Positions 37,802 to 45,878 of a stretch of DNA of 64,000 nt are shown piece by piece. This DNA is from Bradyrhizobium guangzhouense (GTDB lineage Bacteria > Pseudomonadota > Alphaproteobacteria > Rhizobiales > Xanthobacteraceae), in assembly GCF_004114955.1 (NCBI RefSeq), contig NZ_CP030053.1, forward strand, positions 310,001 through 374,000. The letters are read 5' to 3'. How positions within the stretch are numbered: the first letter of the stretch is position 1; every line of letters starts with the position of its first letter. Position numbers and translations under genes: made by a program. The notes beneath the pieces were generated by a model. It was given only the letters and a program-made list of their open reading frames with translations. It made no database searches and was not told the origin of the DNA.

Positions 37802-38479
37802 CTCCGGCAAATAATCCGGGGAACCTTGCACTATTCGACCCGCTTCGCAACCCTTAGGTGCGTTTGGTGAACAAAAAGTTAACGCAGGCTGCAATGCACC
37901 GCAAAGATCCGACGGGCCTCGTCAACCGCCGCCCCCGGACCTGCGCTGGCCATCCGCCACATAGCGCGCGACGGGCCCGAAACTTCTCGGCCAGTTCGAC
38001 CATCTTGGCACTGAGATCAGTCCCATTCCGCTCTCCAGTGACCTGAGAAAAGCTCAGGCCAAAAGCGTTCGGTAGGCAGAGGGACTGCACGACACCTTCT
38101 TTGAGCAGTCCAAACGGAGCGCCGCCGAGGCTAGGATCCGCGAAGCCGACAGATTGGATGAAGCCTAAAATGCGGTGACGGGGGCGTGGACCACAGCAGA
38201 GATGAGGCCAGTAATTGACGATCAGCCGTCGGCGGGCAAGGCCAGCGACGGGAAACGGCGAAAACCATGACGAGATTCAGCCCAGCTCGATTTTGCAATA
38301 TAGATGGTTTTTGCCATTCTGCATTGCCCTGCCAGTGGCGAACACGCCGAGCCTTGCTACCGGCTGCTCCTGTCGTGATGCAATTCCAGCGGATCCATCG
38401 GGCAATGCTACGCGCCGACGAAGCCGCGCAAACCGTCTTTGTCTACAGCCGTAACGATACGCTGGCCTCGGACTGACGC
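37802..38479. other. mostly non-coding spacer with one weak ORF
   Basis: No convincing gene lies between the protease cluster and the gene at 38480. A 69-codon plus-strand frame (38267-38476, MTRFSPARFCNIDGFCHSAL...) ends 3 bp before that gene. It has a few natural-looking stretches at its end (MLRADEAAQTVFVYSRNDTL), so a shorter gene from 38378 is possible. A minor hairpin CCTGAG-AAAAG-CTCAGG is near 38041-38057. Confidence 0.35.
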
Positions 38480-39331
38480 ATGCGTTTAACCGACGAAGGA
38501 AAGCTTGGTATAGTTCTCGGCCTGCTCGGCGTCGGGGGAAGCGGCCTGATAATGGTCGCTCCAGAATATCTTTCGATCGGCTGGACTTTCGTTGCAACGG
38601 CGGCGGCTGGATTTGTGGCGCTGCTCGCTCATGAGTGCTTCCCTAGATTCCGCGATAGGAGGGGCTTTATGCTTGTGCTCGTTGGCATCAGTTTCGTGAC
38701 GTTTGGCTCGATTATCGGTTTGGTGGGTGCCTTTCAAATGGATGCGAAGAAACCATCTCCGCCACCAGACCTCTCCAAGAACGAAGGAGTCCTCGTACCT
38801 GCGGAGCAACAGATGCCGCCATTGCCTCCACACTGTGATCTGCCACAAGGCGCGGTCGCGGTCTTTCTCGGCACCGATGTGGCATGGGCGACGAGATTCC
38901 CCTATGTCGCGCTCCAGGCCGCTAAAGACGAGATGCTTACCATTGAGAAGGATCCGGCTAGCGGCGAAATTTCAATCGCCACGCTTAGAATTTACGGAGC
39001 GGACAATAAGGTCATTGCAAGCATTAGAGATGGAGAGTTTTGGGTTTCTGGCGCTGTGCGGAAAAAGAGGCCCGATGCCAGTACACTGATCGTCTATGAC
39101 GAAAAAGACGCGGAGGTTTTGCGGGTAGTGTATTTGAACCGTCGTGCCATTGTTGTTACGGGAATATTTAGGCATCCGGACATCTCGCCAAGAACCTACG
39201 TCGTTACAAGAGAGGGCACGAAGATACTGCCAGGTCAGGGAGAGGTGGGCGGAAATTGTCTCGGAAACGGCAGCTTTCTATTGGATAGAAATGCTTTTGG
39301 TATTGGAATCGTCCAACCGCGAAAAGGCTAA
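38480..39331 (+). CDS. membrane protein with C-terminal soluble domain, hypothetical
   Basis: This 283-residue protein starts MRLTDEGKLGIVLGLLGVGG. Three membrane helices occupy the first 90 residues (LGIVLGLLGVGGSGLIMVAP, GWTFVATAAAGFVALLAHE, GFMLVLVGISFVTFGSIIGL). A linker with a Pro-rich stretch (KKPSPPPDLSK) leads to a beta-rich domain with FWVSGAVRKKRPDASTLIVY and VLRVVYLNRRAIVVTGIF. I have seen this arrangement in Bradyrhizobium integrated elements but no function is known. Confidence 0.7.
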   Translation: MRLTDEGKLGIVLGLLGVGGSGLIMVAPEYLSIGWTFVATAAAGFVALLAHECFPRFRDRRGFMLVLVGISFVTFGSIIGLVGAFQMDAKKPSPPPDLSKNEGVLVPAEQQMPPLPPHCDLPQGAVAVFLGTDVAWATRFPYVALQAAKDEMLTIEKDPASGEISIATLRIYGADNKVIASIRDGEFWVSGAVRKKRPDASTLIVYDEKDAEVLRVVYLNRRAIVVTGIFRHPDISPRTYVVTREGTKILPGQGEVGGNCLGNGSFLLDRNAFGIGIVQPRKG

Positions 39332-39470
39332 GCTTAGTCCGTTAAGCCCGTCTGCTCTTGCGCTGCTCTCCTGGCGGATTACGTTCGGCGAGACGCGCTG
39401 CGTGGTGTCTTGGTCTGCTGCCATTGCGGGCATCATGTTGCCCTGGATCCCGATCGCTCACTCACCATAA
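39291..39470 (+). CDS. small membrane protein overlapping the previous gene
   Basis: This 59-codon frame starts with an ATG at 39291 (MLLVLESSNREKAKLSPLSP), preceded by GGATAG. It encodes one or two hydrophobic segments, SALALLSWRITFGETRC and VSWSAAIAGIMLPWIPIAHS. It overlaps the end of the gene at 38480 by 41 bp in a different frame. The hydrophobic pattern is natural for a small membrane protein, but the call rests on composition only. Confidence 0.4.
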   Translation: MLLVLESSNREKAKLSPLSPSALALLSWRITFGETRCVVSWSAAIAGIMLPWIPIAHSP

Positions 39471-39518
39471 GCAGCATCGCGACCATCTCTGTGACCCTCG
39501 CGCGAGGAGCGAGCGGAG

Positions 39519-39539
39519 CCGGCCAGCATGAACCGGCGG
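39519..39539. repeat. dispersed hairpin repeat, copy 1 (degenerate)
   Basis: CCGGCCAGCATGAACCGGCGG has the same core as 47074-47099 and 47844-47871 (CCAGCCTGAACCG). This copy pairs only weakly. It lies in the short non-coding spacer between convergent genes. Confidence 0.5.
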
Positions 39540-39590
39540 TGTCCGCGCTCTAGTTGGACCGTATCTATCGGAACTCGCGCTCCGCACGAG

Positions 39591-40163
39591 CTACGTCCTC
39601 CTATGCGTGAGCTGGTAGTCTGGCGCGGACAATCCCAATGGCGTGTACAGATAGCTAACCACTAGAGACGGCACTCCTCGACTTGCAATCTCAATTAGGC
39701 GCCCGTGCTCAGGATTGTCCAATAAGTCCTCTGTTACGTGAGCAATACCCTTGTTCGTGATCTGGAAGACGGCGAGCAGGGCTTTTTCAGCTTCCTCTTT
39801 ACCCCCGTCGTATCGGGTAAGTGCGGCCTCGGGGCGGACCATCGAGAGTCTACCGCTCGCATTTGAGAAATTCTCAATTCCAATGTCGGTGGGGCGGCGT
39901 CGATCGACGTTGACGATGCGACCATGGCGATTCGCGCTCAGGCCGAGAAATTCCAGCAGCGCGCGACAGTGAACCAAGCCCGCCTCGATAGCGGGATTGG
40001 TAAAAGCAAACAGATTTCCTTCAATGCGCAATTTGCCATCGATATAGATCTGAATTGCTTTTGGCTTGTCCACGTCCGCTCCCAGGCTAGTTGCCAAGTT
40101 GAGCGCGCTGACTGCGGACATTCGATAGGGGATGATTTCTTTCAATAATCTGTCGAGATCCAT
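39591..40163 (-). CDS. hypothetical protein, island cargo
   Basis: This 190-residue soluble protein starts MDLDRLLKEIIPYRMSAVSA. It contains AIQIYIDGKLRIEGNLFAFT and EAGLVHCRALLEFLGLSANR, then GIAHVTEDLLDNPEHGRLIE. There are no membrane spans and no catalytic motif that I can name. It is on the same strand as the DUF4238 gene 40 bp upstream, so the two are probably transcribed together. Confidence 0.7.
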   Translation of the reverse strand: MDLDRLLKEIIPYRMSAVSALNLATSLGADVDKPKAIQIYIDGKLRIEGNLFAFTNPAIEAGLVHCRALLEFLGLSANRHGRIVNVDRRRPTDIGIENFSNASGRLSMVRPEAALTRYDGGKEEAEKALLAVFQITNKGIAHVTEDLLDNPEHGRLIEIASRGVPSLVVSYLYTPLGLSAPDYQLTHRRT

Positions 40164-40203
40164 TGCTGTTTTCTCCTGAGATGTCGCGGAACGACTGGCC
40201 GCA

Positions 40204-41097
40204 CTATAAGCTGGGAAAAAGCGGCGACGGTTCCAAGGCGATCCCGAAGTACTTTTCGATGAGCTTTGCGTTTGCTTCCCGCGATTGCGTGTAGACGTAT
40301 CGCCGGGCCTGAGCGGCGATCCGCTTATTCACCTCAGAGACGACCCTCGTTGGATTAACGTGCAGCAAGTCATTCAGGACTCGAGGACTGTTGGCGGCAA
40401 CAAACAATTTGCGTGGGGCAATGGGAAGCGAGATGAAGCCGTGCTCCTCTCTCAGGCAGTAGTAGTGAACAGGTCGATCGGATGTTATCAAGTCGTGCCT
40501 TGAGCCCTTCACCTCAAAAACGCGCCAATGCATTCCGTTGATGTGTGTTCCGATCTCGACATTTTCTATGGCTCGCATGATCATATTGACGCTCACCTTG
40601 TCCATGACGTGAGGATCGCGGCGGGCAATAAATTCTTCGAATGTCCCGGGATCATCAGGCTTGCGCAGCCGCTCGTATCCTGCTTGCGAAGCAGCACTCC
40701 CTCGGTTCCACGCGGTGGGGATGGCCGCTTTCAATTCGTTCATCGCATCAGGATGTCGAAGCCTGACGCTCAAGAGGAATCGCGACCAGCCGCTGCGATG
40801 TTCAGGAGTCCATGGATTCGGATCACGTTCCAGCAGGCGATGCAGAGCAATTGCGCCTTCATCGTCAACAAGCTTGAAGAATCGGTTTTCAAGGTACTGG
40901 TCGTAGCCTGCCGAGCCCAGGGTGGGGAAAGCATACAGATCGCGCTGGAAACCGGTCGCGGTCGCGCTTACTTCCTTCTGCGCAATCCGGCCGTCGTAAA
41001 CGCGCTTGTGCTCAAAGAGCTTCTTATTCCCGTTGTGCCATTGGCGGAGATAGAACACCGGTACAAAATGGTGATCTCGAGGCTTTCCGTCAGACAT
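40204..41097 (-). CDS. DUF4238 domain-containing protein
   Basis: This 297-residue soluble protein begins MSDGKPRDHHFVPVFYLRQW. The DHHFVPVFYLRQW signature, the conserved aromatic FQRDLYAFPT and later LITSDRPVHYYCLREE are DUF4238 hallmarks. The family has no established function; its conserved His pair and Asp suggest a metal-dependent enzyme, but that is inference. It occurs often in accessory regions. It leads a two-gene unit with the hypothetical protein at 39591. Confidence 0.85.
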   Translation of the reverse strand: MSDGKPRDHHFVPVFYLRQWHNGNKKLFEHKRVYDGRIAQKEVSATATGFQRDLYAFPTLGSAGYDQYLENRFFKLVDDEGAIALHRLLERDPNPWTPEHRSGWSRFLLSVRLRHPDAMNELKAAIPTAWNRGSAASQAGYERLRKPDDPGTFEEFIARRDPHVMDKVSVNMIMRAIENVEIGTHINGMHWRVFEVKGSRHDLITSDRPVHYYCLREEHGFISLPIAPRKLFVAANSPRVLNDLLHVNPTRVVSEVNKRIAAQARRYVYTQSREANAKLIEKYFGIALEPSPLFPSL

Positions 41098-41461
41098 GCC
41101 GACCTAATCTCGTGCTTTACTATTCTCCGTCCGGCTTCAGAAACTGTACCGATGACGAACAGTTTTCGCGCTTTGCGGATGCGCAGATTTGTCGAGCCGA
41201 TTCCAATTGATTCCGTCCCGACGTGATCATGCCGTAAAGAGCCGGCGGAGCGCGAGTCGCAGCAGTCGGGCTGCCTCGCGGAATTACCGCGAAAGCGGTA
41301 GATCCCAGTTCGCGTAAGCGTTGGTCGGCCTTGAATTTGACTCCCGGATTAAGCCAGCATCCAGCCCGGCGAACTACTGATTCGCCACCCCTGACCTGGA
41401 CCCAAGCGACCGGAACGCCCTGATAGCCGCGGGGTGCGAAGGCGCCCCGGGAAAGGGGGTG
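41098..41461. other. intergenic region, uncertain content
   Basis: Between DUF4238 and the small gene at 41462 I see no confident gene. A 118-codon minus-strand frame (41120-41476, MKHIHHPLSRGAF...) covers it but lacks a supporting motif and overlaps the plus-strand start. A small hairpin with a GAAA loop (ACCGC-GAAA-GCGGT) is at 41286-41299. Confidence 0.35.
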
Positions 41462-41590
41462 ATGAATATGTTTCATTCGCCCACTCTAACCGGCGAGAAA
41501 ACCGTCTACGTGCGGGACTATCGCCGGTTCAGAAACGGCAAATGGGAGCACGTATGCTCCCATTTCCGTCGACCACCTGTCCGTGGCTGA
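41462..41590 (+). CDS. very small basic protein (42 aa)
   Basis: The frame starts at the ATG at 41462 (MNMFHSPTLTGEKTVYVRDY), preceded by GGGGGTG, and ends RRFRNGKWEHVCSHFRRPPV-RG at 41590. Two tyrosines and alternating basic residues (VYVRDYRRFRNGKWEHV) look like a short beta-hairpin domain seen in phage-related small proteins. A textbook terminator begins 18 bp after the stop, which supports expression as a monocistronic unit. Function unknown. Confidence 0.6.
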   Translation: MNMFHSPTLTGEKTVYVRDYRRFRNGKWEHVCSHFRRPPVRG

Positions 41591-41608
41591 AAAATTGCTC
41601 AGTAAACT

Positions 41609-41633
41609 CGGCCCCCTCGGGGGCCGCTTTTTT
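41609..41633 (+). terminator. rho-independent terminator
   Basis: CGGCCCCC-TC-GGGGGCCG stem-loop (41609-41626) followed by C and TTTTTT. It ends the transcript of the 42-residue gene. Confidence 0.9.
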
Positions 41634-41809
41634 GCGCTTTCGCACAATGCGTAATGCATACAACCGCCAGGGGGTCTGAGCAACCAACTCGCGCTAGAGT
41701 TAAGTCGTCGGAATCGTCGAGGTTGCATTAGAATCATTCGGGCGGGGGATCAGTCCAGATACGATTCTGAGTCACCGACATCCAGCAAGATGGGCCGCGC
41801 GGCGGAATG

Positions 41810-42067
41810 TCACTTGGACCGCCTGCGATTCTCCACCTCTAAGGCGTTTTTTATCCCTCTCATGTACGGATCGGCATCCTCTTCCGCCGTTCCGCCCAAG
41901 GAGGCAAGGGCTTGTTCCACCGCAGTCCATGACCACCGGACGCAGCCGGCGGATAGCTTGAGGGGTTTTGGCAGAACGCCTCTGCGTACCATCTCGTCGA
42001 CGGTGCTCTCGGCCATGTCGAGCTCATGCGCCAGGCTTTTCTTGCTGAGATAGGAAGGTCTAGTCAT
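41810..42067 (-). CDS. AlpA-like helix-turn-helix protein
   Basis: This 85-residue protein starts MTRPSYLSKKSLAHELDMAE. The segment YLSKKSLAHELDMAESTVDE, MVRRGVLPKPLKLSAGCVRW and WTAVEQALASL matches the AlpA/MerR-like excisionase fold. The start overlaps the upstream gene's stop by 8 bp. It is the last gene of a three-gene minus-strand unit of DNA-binding proteins, separate from the excisionase-like gene at 28602. Confidence 0.75.
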   Translation of the reverse strand: MTRPSYLSKKSLAHELDMAESTVDEMVRRGVLPKPLKLSAGCVRWSWTAVEQALASLGGTAEEDADPYMRGIKNALEVENRRRSK

Positions 42068-42611
42068 CCGCAACGCCACTCCCCAACCTAGTGGCGTCGC
42101 TCGATTTATTGCCCAAGTTCTTCGTGGCGTCCGTGCCGTTCGATGCACTTTTCGATGCTGCGCCTCTGTTCTTCCGCGACGGAGCGCCTAGGAGTTCCGC
42201 TAGTTCTTTCAGGCCTGAGCCCGAAGTATCTGCCTCACGCGGAGATGCAAGTACGCGGGTAGCTCCCATGCCTCTCGAGTTAGGACCCGACCTTTTTGAG
42301 GTGTTCAAGAGCGACGGATCGTTTGTGAGTTCCGCTGCTAACCTCCACTCGGACTCCGAGGTACATTCCACGGATTTCGTAGTTCGGCGTTTTGCCGGCG
42401 CGCGAAGGTGAAAATTGGAGCGTCTCTTCAACTCCTCGCGAAGGTGGGCTTCGATCCGGGCAATGTCGGTTGAGCTCAAGATCTTATCCCGCCCGGCTGG
42501 AGTGAAGAATGGTTCACCTTTCGCATCCACCGGGTGAGATCTAAGCCACTCGTTGAGCCATCGCTTCGTCTTGCGTAATTCCTTAGCCGCTTCTTCGATG
42601 GTGAATCTCAT
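42060..42611 (-). CDS. putative HTH DNA-binding protein of the island
   Basis: This 183-residue protein starts MRFTIEEAAKELRKTKRWLN; the frame's longer form uses an alternative start. The N-terminal 65 residues look like an excisionase-type helix-turn-helix (FTIEEAAKELRKTKRWLNEW, KGEPFFTPAGRDKILSSTDI). The rest is low-complexity, Ser/Arg/Asn-rich. The ATGA overlap with the gene upstream (42608-42611) means coupled translation. Confidence 0.7.
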   Translation of the reverse strand: MRFTIEEAAKELRKTKRWLNEWLRSHPVDAKGEPFFTPAGRDKILSSTDIARIEAHLREELKRRSNFHLRAPAKRRTTKSVECTSESEWRLAAELTNDPSLLNTSKRSGPNSRGMGATRVLASPREADTSGSGLKELAELLGAPSRKNRGAASKSASNGTDATKNLGNKSSDATRLGSGVADD

Positions 42612-43285
42612 GATGCGGGTCCCTTGTGCTCCGCTCCGCCCGTCAGTCGGAGCCACTCTGCTTCGCCAGCCGGCGTGATGCCATAATACGGTTCTCGTCC
42701 ATCTTCGCGGGTTTGAACAACTTGGACAAATCCTCGGGCCTCCAATCGCTCAATGGTACGAGGGCCCGCACCTCTCTCGTAACTGATCGTTCCTTTCCTC
42801 TCGAAATAGGCCTCGAGTGCAGCGCGCTCTAACCTGTTGAGTGGTTGGCTTCGGACAATCGCTTCCCATTCCCCCACGGCATATATGCGCATGCCATTGG
42901 GATAGCGGCCAGGCGGAAGCTGATCGAACGTGATCTCACCACGCATAAATCGGTCGTATGCAGCGACAAGCGGATCGGAGACAGGATCTGTCTGCTGGCG
43001 CTGTTCATCTTGCCGCTTTGGTGCATCGCGCCCGCTCGCTCGTTTGTCGTCCCATTTGGAGGCAGGAGCATCTTCAAAATCATCCCATGATGCCGCTCCG
43101 CCGGCCTCGACGCCGTCAACGGCGGCGATTCTCTGGGGGGCGGCAAAAGTGCTGATGTCGAGCGGCTTGTCTCCAATAATCAGGGTTCCATCAAAGCGCG
43201 CGCCGATCACAAATTTGCCAGCGCTCTCAATCCCCCTAATCAATCGACGGATCGAATGCTCGGTGAATGGAAGCTTCTTGCTCAT
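42608..43285 (-). CDS. hypothetical protein, Bradyrhizobium element type
   Basis: This 225-residue protein starts MSKKLPFTEHSIRRLIRGIE; an ATG three codons upstream (43294) is possible. The N-terminal EHSIRRLIRGIESAGKFVIG followed by GTLIIGDKP is a short domain common in Rhizobiales prophage-like regions. The C-terminal 90 residues, LNRLERAALEAYFERKGTIS and ARGFVQVVQTREDGREPYYG, look like a winged helix. It heads the three-gene minus-strand unit. Confidence 0.7.
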   Translation of the reverse strand: MSKKLPFTEHSIRRLIRGIESAGKFVIGARFDGTLIIGDKPLDISTFAAPQRIAAVDGVEAGGAASWDDFEDAPASKWDDKRASGRDAPKRQDEQRQQTDPVSDPLVAAYDRFMRGEITFDQLPPGRYPNGMRIYAVGEWEAIVRSQPLNRLERAALEAYFERKGTISYERGAGPRTIERLEARGFVQVVQTREDGREPYYGITPAGEAEWLRLTGGAEHKGPAS

Positions 43286-43443
43286 ATCGATCATCCGGCG
43301 CGGGCATTGATCCTCAGCTAGAGTGAGGCTTTCGAATCGCGCACTTGCGAAGACCTGTTACGATGGAGTCCCCGCTATACCCGTAGTTCACCGTCACGAA
43401 GCCAGGCGAGCAGCTCGACGCCGTTGCCAGCTCCATGGCGAAT

Positions 43444-43474
43444 AGTGCCCCCGTCCGGAGCTCGGCGGGGCACT
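43444..43474. repeat. hairpin downstream of the DUF2303 gene
   Basis: AGTGCCCC (43444-43451) pairs with GGGGCACT (43467-43474). It lies 37 bp past the DUF2303 stop on the minus strand. No T-tract follows, so it may be a weak terminator or an RNA stabiliser. The rest of 43286-43510 shows nothing else. Confidence 0.5.
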
Positions 43475-43510
43475 TTGTGCTCTCCACCGTGCTGCGAAAC
43501 TGATTGCTGT

Positions 43511-44182
43511 CTAATCCCTAACTGATCCGAGGATTACCGGGACAGAGGTTGCCGACGCGACGATGTTGGCAATGCGAGCCATCTCAGCCTCAACGATGAT
43601 GCGCGCGCGCACCAACTCAAGACCGACGGTGGTCTTGCCCATTCCACCGGCCTGCGTATCGGTGATTGCCTTAACGTCCACTTTGGGTTCTCCCGCAAAC
43701 ACGGGAATGGTCAACGTCACCAGAGGAGGCAGCGCGGTAGCGTCCGAGCCAAGACGGACGATAGCCTCTCGCAGCACCGAAACTAACGGCGAAGCGATGT
43801 CCTCCGCGTTGAAGTCGATGATGCGGGCGAACGCCTTCGGGTCAAACATGTGGCCGGAGATCGCATTCCACGTATCCCACTCATGGGAATGTGCGAGGGT
43901 GAGCACCGCGCGGTGCTCGGCCAAACCGCGCTTTGCGCTGCCGGCGGGATGGTAGTCGATCACGGCATGCACTTCGAGCTCATCGACGTCCGCGAAGATC
44001 ACGGTGTCGGCGGTTTTGAAACGATTGACGTAGGCGACTAGCGAAGCTGTCTGGTCGATATTGACGAGCTGATCGATGAAGGCGGGCTTCGCAGCGATCT
44101 CCCTGATCGGCTTCACCGTGAAGCGCTTATGATAATGAACGAAGGGGAAAGGTGTGATAGTTGCACTGGTAGCCTGGTCCAT
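43511..44182 (-). CDS. DUF2303 family protein
   Basis: This 223-residue protein starts MDQATSATITPFPFVHYHKR with GGAG 8 nt upstream; an ATG at 44194 is four codons earlier. Motifs VIFADVDELEVHAVIDYHPA, HRAVLTLAHSHEWDTWNAIS and AGGMGKTTVGLELVRARI match DUF2303, a phage-borne family of unknown function usually beside recombination or replication genes. It is divergent from the ribbon-helix-helix gene at 44264. Confidence 0.85.
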   Translation of the reverse strand: MDQATSATITPFPFVHYHKRFTVKPIREIAAKPAFIDQLVNIDQTASLVAYVNRFKTADTVIFADVDELEVHAVIDYHPAGSAKRGLAEHRAVLTLAHSHEWDTWNAISGHMFDPKAFARIIDFNAEDIASPLVSVLREAIVRLGSDATALPPLVTLTIPVFAGEPKVDVKAITDTQAGGMGKTTVGLELVRARIIVEAEMARIANIVASATSVPVILGSVRD

Positions 44183-44247
44183 GGAGCACTCCATTGGCTT
44201 GGGTTAGAGCCGGGGCGGAAGTAGCAGCTTCCCTCCGGCTTGCATTT

Positions 44248-44259
44248 TAGGTATACCTA
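44248..44259. promoter_or_regulatory. palindromic operator of the toxin-antitoxin unit
   Basis: TAGGTATACCTA is a perfect 12-bp palindrome ending 4 bp before the antitoxin start. It overlaps the place where the ribosome site would lie, as expected for an autoregulated ribbon-helix-helix antitoxin. Confidence 0.6.
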
Positions 44260-44263
44260 TTTC

Positions 44264-44455
44264 ATGGCGAAGTCAATTAAGGTGCACCCAAAAAAACGGA
44301 GAGGCCGTCCTGCCACTGGGAAGGACCCGCTAGTCAGCGCTCGGCTTCCTCAAGAGCTCGTCGAGAGCGTGGAGGCTTGGGCCACTGAAAACGGTGTGTC
44401 GCGCTCCGAAGCTGTGCGCCAGTTAATCGAGATAGGATTGAAGGCGAAGGGATGA
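44264..44455 (+). CDS. ribbon-helix-helix antitoxin-like protein
   Basis: This 63-residue basic protein starts MAKSIKVHPKKRRGRPATGK. The core DPLVSARLPQELVESVEAWA then VSRSEAVRQLIEIGL is a classic ribbon-helix-helix (CopG/ParD-like) DNA-binding domain. A perfect palindrome lies just upstream and the stop overlaps the toxin start (ATGA at 44452). It is predicted to bind the operator and neutralise the downstream toxin. Confidence 0.8.
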   Translation: MAKSIKVHPKKRRGRPATGKDPLVSARLPQELVESVEAWATENGVSRSEAVRQLIEIGLKAKG

Positions 44456-45081
44456 CTGGCCGTGCGGAAGCCAAGCTGCTGAATAGCGCTCGCACCAATC
44501 CGATTTTGGCTAGGCATCTGACGCGTCGGCTTGAGAAAGAATCCAAGTTCGTGGAGGCATTGCGGACCTCGGCCGAGGCGCTCTTGGTGGAGGCCATGAA
44601 CGATACGGAATGGGCTCCGGGGCTTTTGCGAAAGCTCGCGACACTACCCGACGTCCCCGATTCCTCCCGCGCTATGATGCTGTCTGCATGGATCCGTTGG
44701 GGTGATAGTTGGCGAAACAATGTGAACAACGACGTGTTGCTGATTGATACGCTCCGCAATCTACTCCCTCCCTATCGCGGAGGTGAAGTCCGCTTGTTCA
44801 GGGGCGATAGCGCGTTCAATCGGCGTCGCCGGACCTACGGCATGTCTTGGACCGTCGACCGGATCGTCGCGGAGTCTTTCGCCGAGGGCAACGCCTCGAT
44901 GTACGACGGCGGAACGGTTGTCTTGGAGACACTGGCACCGTCGACGGCGATCATTTGCGTCCCGCACGATCACATCGAGCATGCATACGCTGGGGAAGTG
45001 GAGTATCTTGTCGACCGACGCCGGCTTGGCGATGTCAATCTCGTCAAGCGCTACGGGGCTCCGGCCGCTCTCGCTCAATAG
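44452..45081 (+). CDS. putative ADP-ribosyltransferase-fold toxin
   Basis: This 209-residue protein starts MTGRAEAKLLNSARTNPILA. The N-terminal 100 residues are helical. The rest shows the R-S-E layout of ADP-ribosyltransferases: R117 in VRLFRGDSA, S132 and T134 in GMSWTVDRIVAESFA, and E184 in GEVEYLVDRRRLGDVNLV. It is translated by ATGA coupling with the RHH antitoxin. Other ART-fold toxins modify translation or DNA/RNA targets; the target here is unknown. The fold call is a motif reading by eye and not a search. Confidence 0.65.
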   Translation: MTGRAEAKLLNSARTNPILARHLTRRLEKESKFVEALRTSAEALLVEAMNDTEWAPGLLRKLATLPDVPDSSRAMMLSAWIRWGDSWRNNVNNDVLLIDTLRNLLPPYRGGEVRLFRGDSAFNRRRRTYGMSWTVDRIVAESFAEGNASMYDGGTVVLETLAPSTAIICVPHDHIEHAYAGEVEYLVDRRRLGDVNLVKRYGAPAALAQ

Positions 45082-45083
45082 AC

Positions 45084-45321
45084 CCCTCGCAGCAGCTCCT
45101 TGGCTGGCTCGTTACCATCGGCATCGGCGTTCGCGCTTTCGTGTTGACTCAACTTCAAATCAGGCTTGGAGCCGAGCAGATTGCGTTTCAACAGCAGCAA
45201 ATTGACGATGCGAGACTCCAGCTTCGTGAAAACACGTATGAGCGGCTAGCGGCGGCTACAACTCAAGCTGTACGAAGTTGAAAAGCTTCAACGTGCCCAA
45301 GCCTACCTAAGTCAATTCTAG
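45084..45321 (+). pseudogene. frameshifted remnant of a membrane/coiled-coil protein
   Basis: Just after the toxin stop the frame reads PSQQLLGWLVTIGIGVRAFV (hydrophobic) then LRLGAEQIAFQQQQIDDARL and ENTYERLAAATT (heptad-like), ending at a TGA at 45281. From 45265 the +1 frame continues naturally as KLYEVEKLQRAQAYLSQF and stops at 45321. A one-base shift has therefore probably split a coding sequence. No start codon is visible before it. It is a decayed gene or a fragment. Confidence 0.5.
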
Positions 45322-45364
45322 CGGCTGTTTCGGTGCTGTCCTAATTCGGAGAGTCGCAAAGTTA

Positions 45365-45671
45365 ATCTAGGACACCTTACATATGTTAGCGCGCGGGATG
45401 AATCCGAAGACGGAGGATGTCCATGAGCGCTCAGCGTTGAGTCGGTGCGCTCGCGGTCCCGTCGCCCTCCTCACAAGACAGCCCCGGAGGCGTTCGGGGC
45501 CGCTCCCAATCGTTGTTTGCAAATAGGACAGTGAAACTATCCTATCGCGCCCCGTATCTGGCCGTGACGGCTGCAACCAAAATCGCAAATCCGCAGCAGC
45601 CGTCCGGTCCCGGCGTTTACTCGCGTGCGCCGGGACCGTTATTTGCACCCGCAGAGGCGGATTAGGACACT
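45365..45671. repeat. TAGGACA motifs and four consecutive hairpins
   Basis: The motif TAGGACA occurs at about 45368, 45526 and 45664, and inverted near 45337. Between them are four stem-loops: GCCCCG/CGGGGC (45482-45501), ATAGGA/TCCTAT (45524-45546), ACGGCTGC/GCAGCCGT (45568-45604) and CGGTCCCGGCG/CGCCGGGACCG (45605-45638, an 11-bp perfect stem). The last is followed by TTATTT and could end transcription. No gene fits here. Confidence 0.55.
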
Positions 45672-45878
45672 GAATGAAGATGGGGCGAAGTCTCTCACCT
45701 CCGTCCCATCGGAAAACTCTAGCCAGCCCTTTGAACCTTTAAGCGGCCTTAAGCGTCCGCGACAGCAGCAGGTGCGGCCGGCGTCTTCGACCAATCAGCT
45801 CCACGTGGCCCGGCTGTTTCCTTTTGCCACTTTTCGTGAGTTGCCTACACTGGCGTCCGCAGAGATACTGATCCAGCT

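Noticed and set aside
37854..38090. 78-codon minus-strand frame
   Set aside because: Part reads naturally (GTDLSAKMVELAEKFRARRA), but the frame has no ribosome site and ends in low-quality sequence.
41120..41476. 118-codon minus-strand frame with VVRRAGCWLNPGVKFKADQR
   Set aside because: Some natural-looking segments, but no ribosome site, no motif, and an overlap with the well-supported 42-residue gene.
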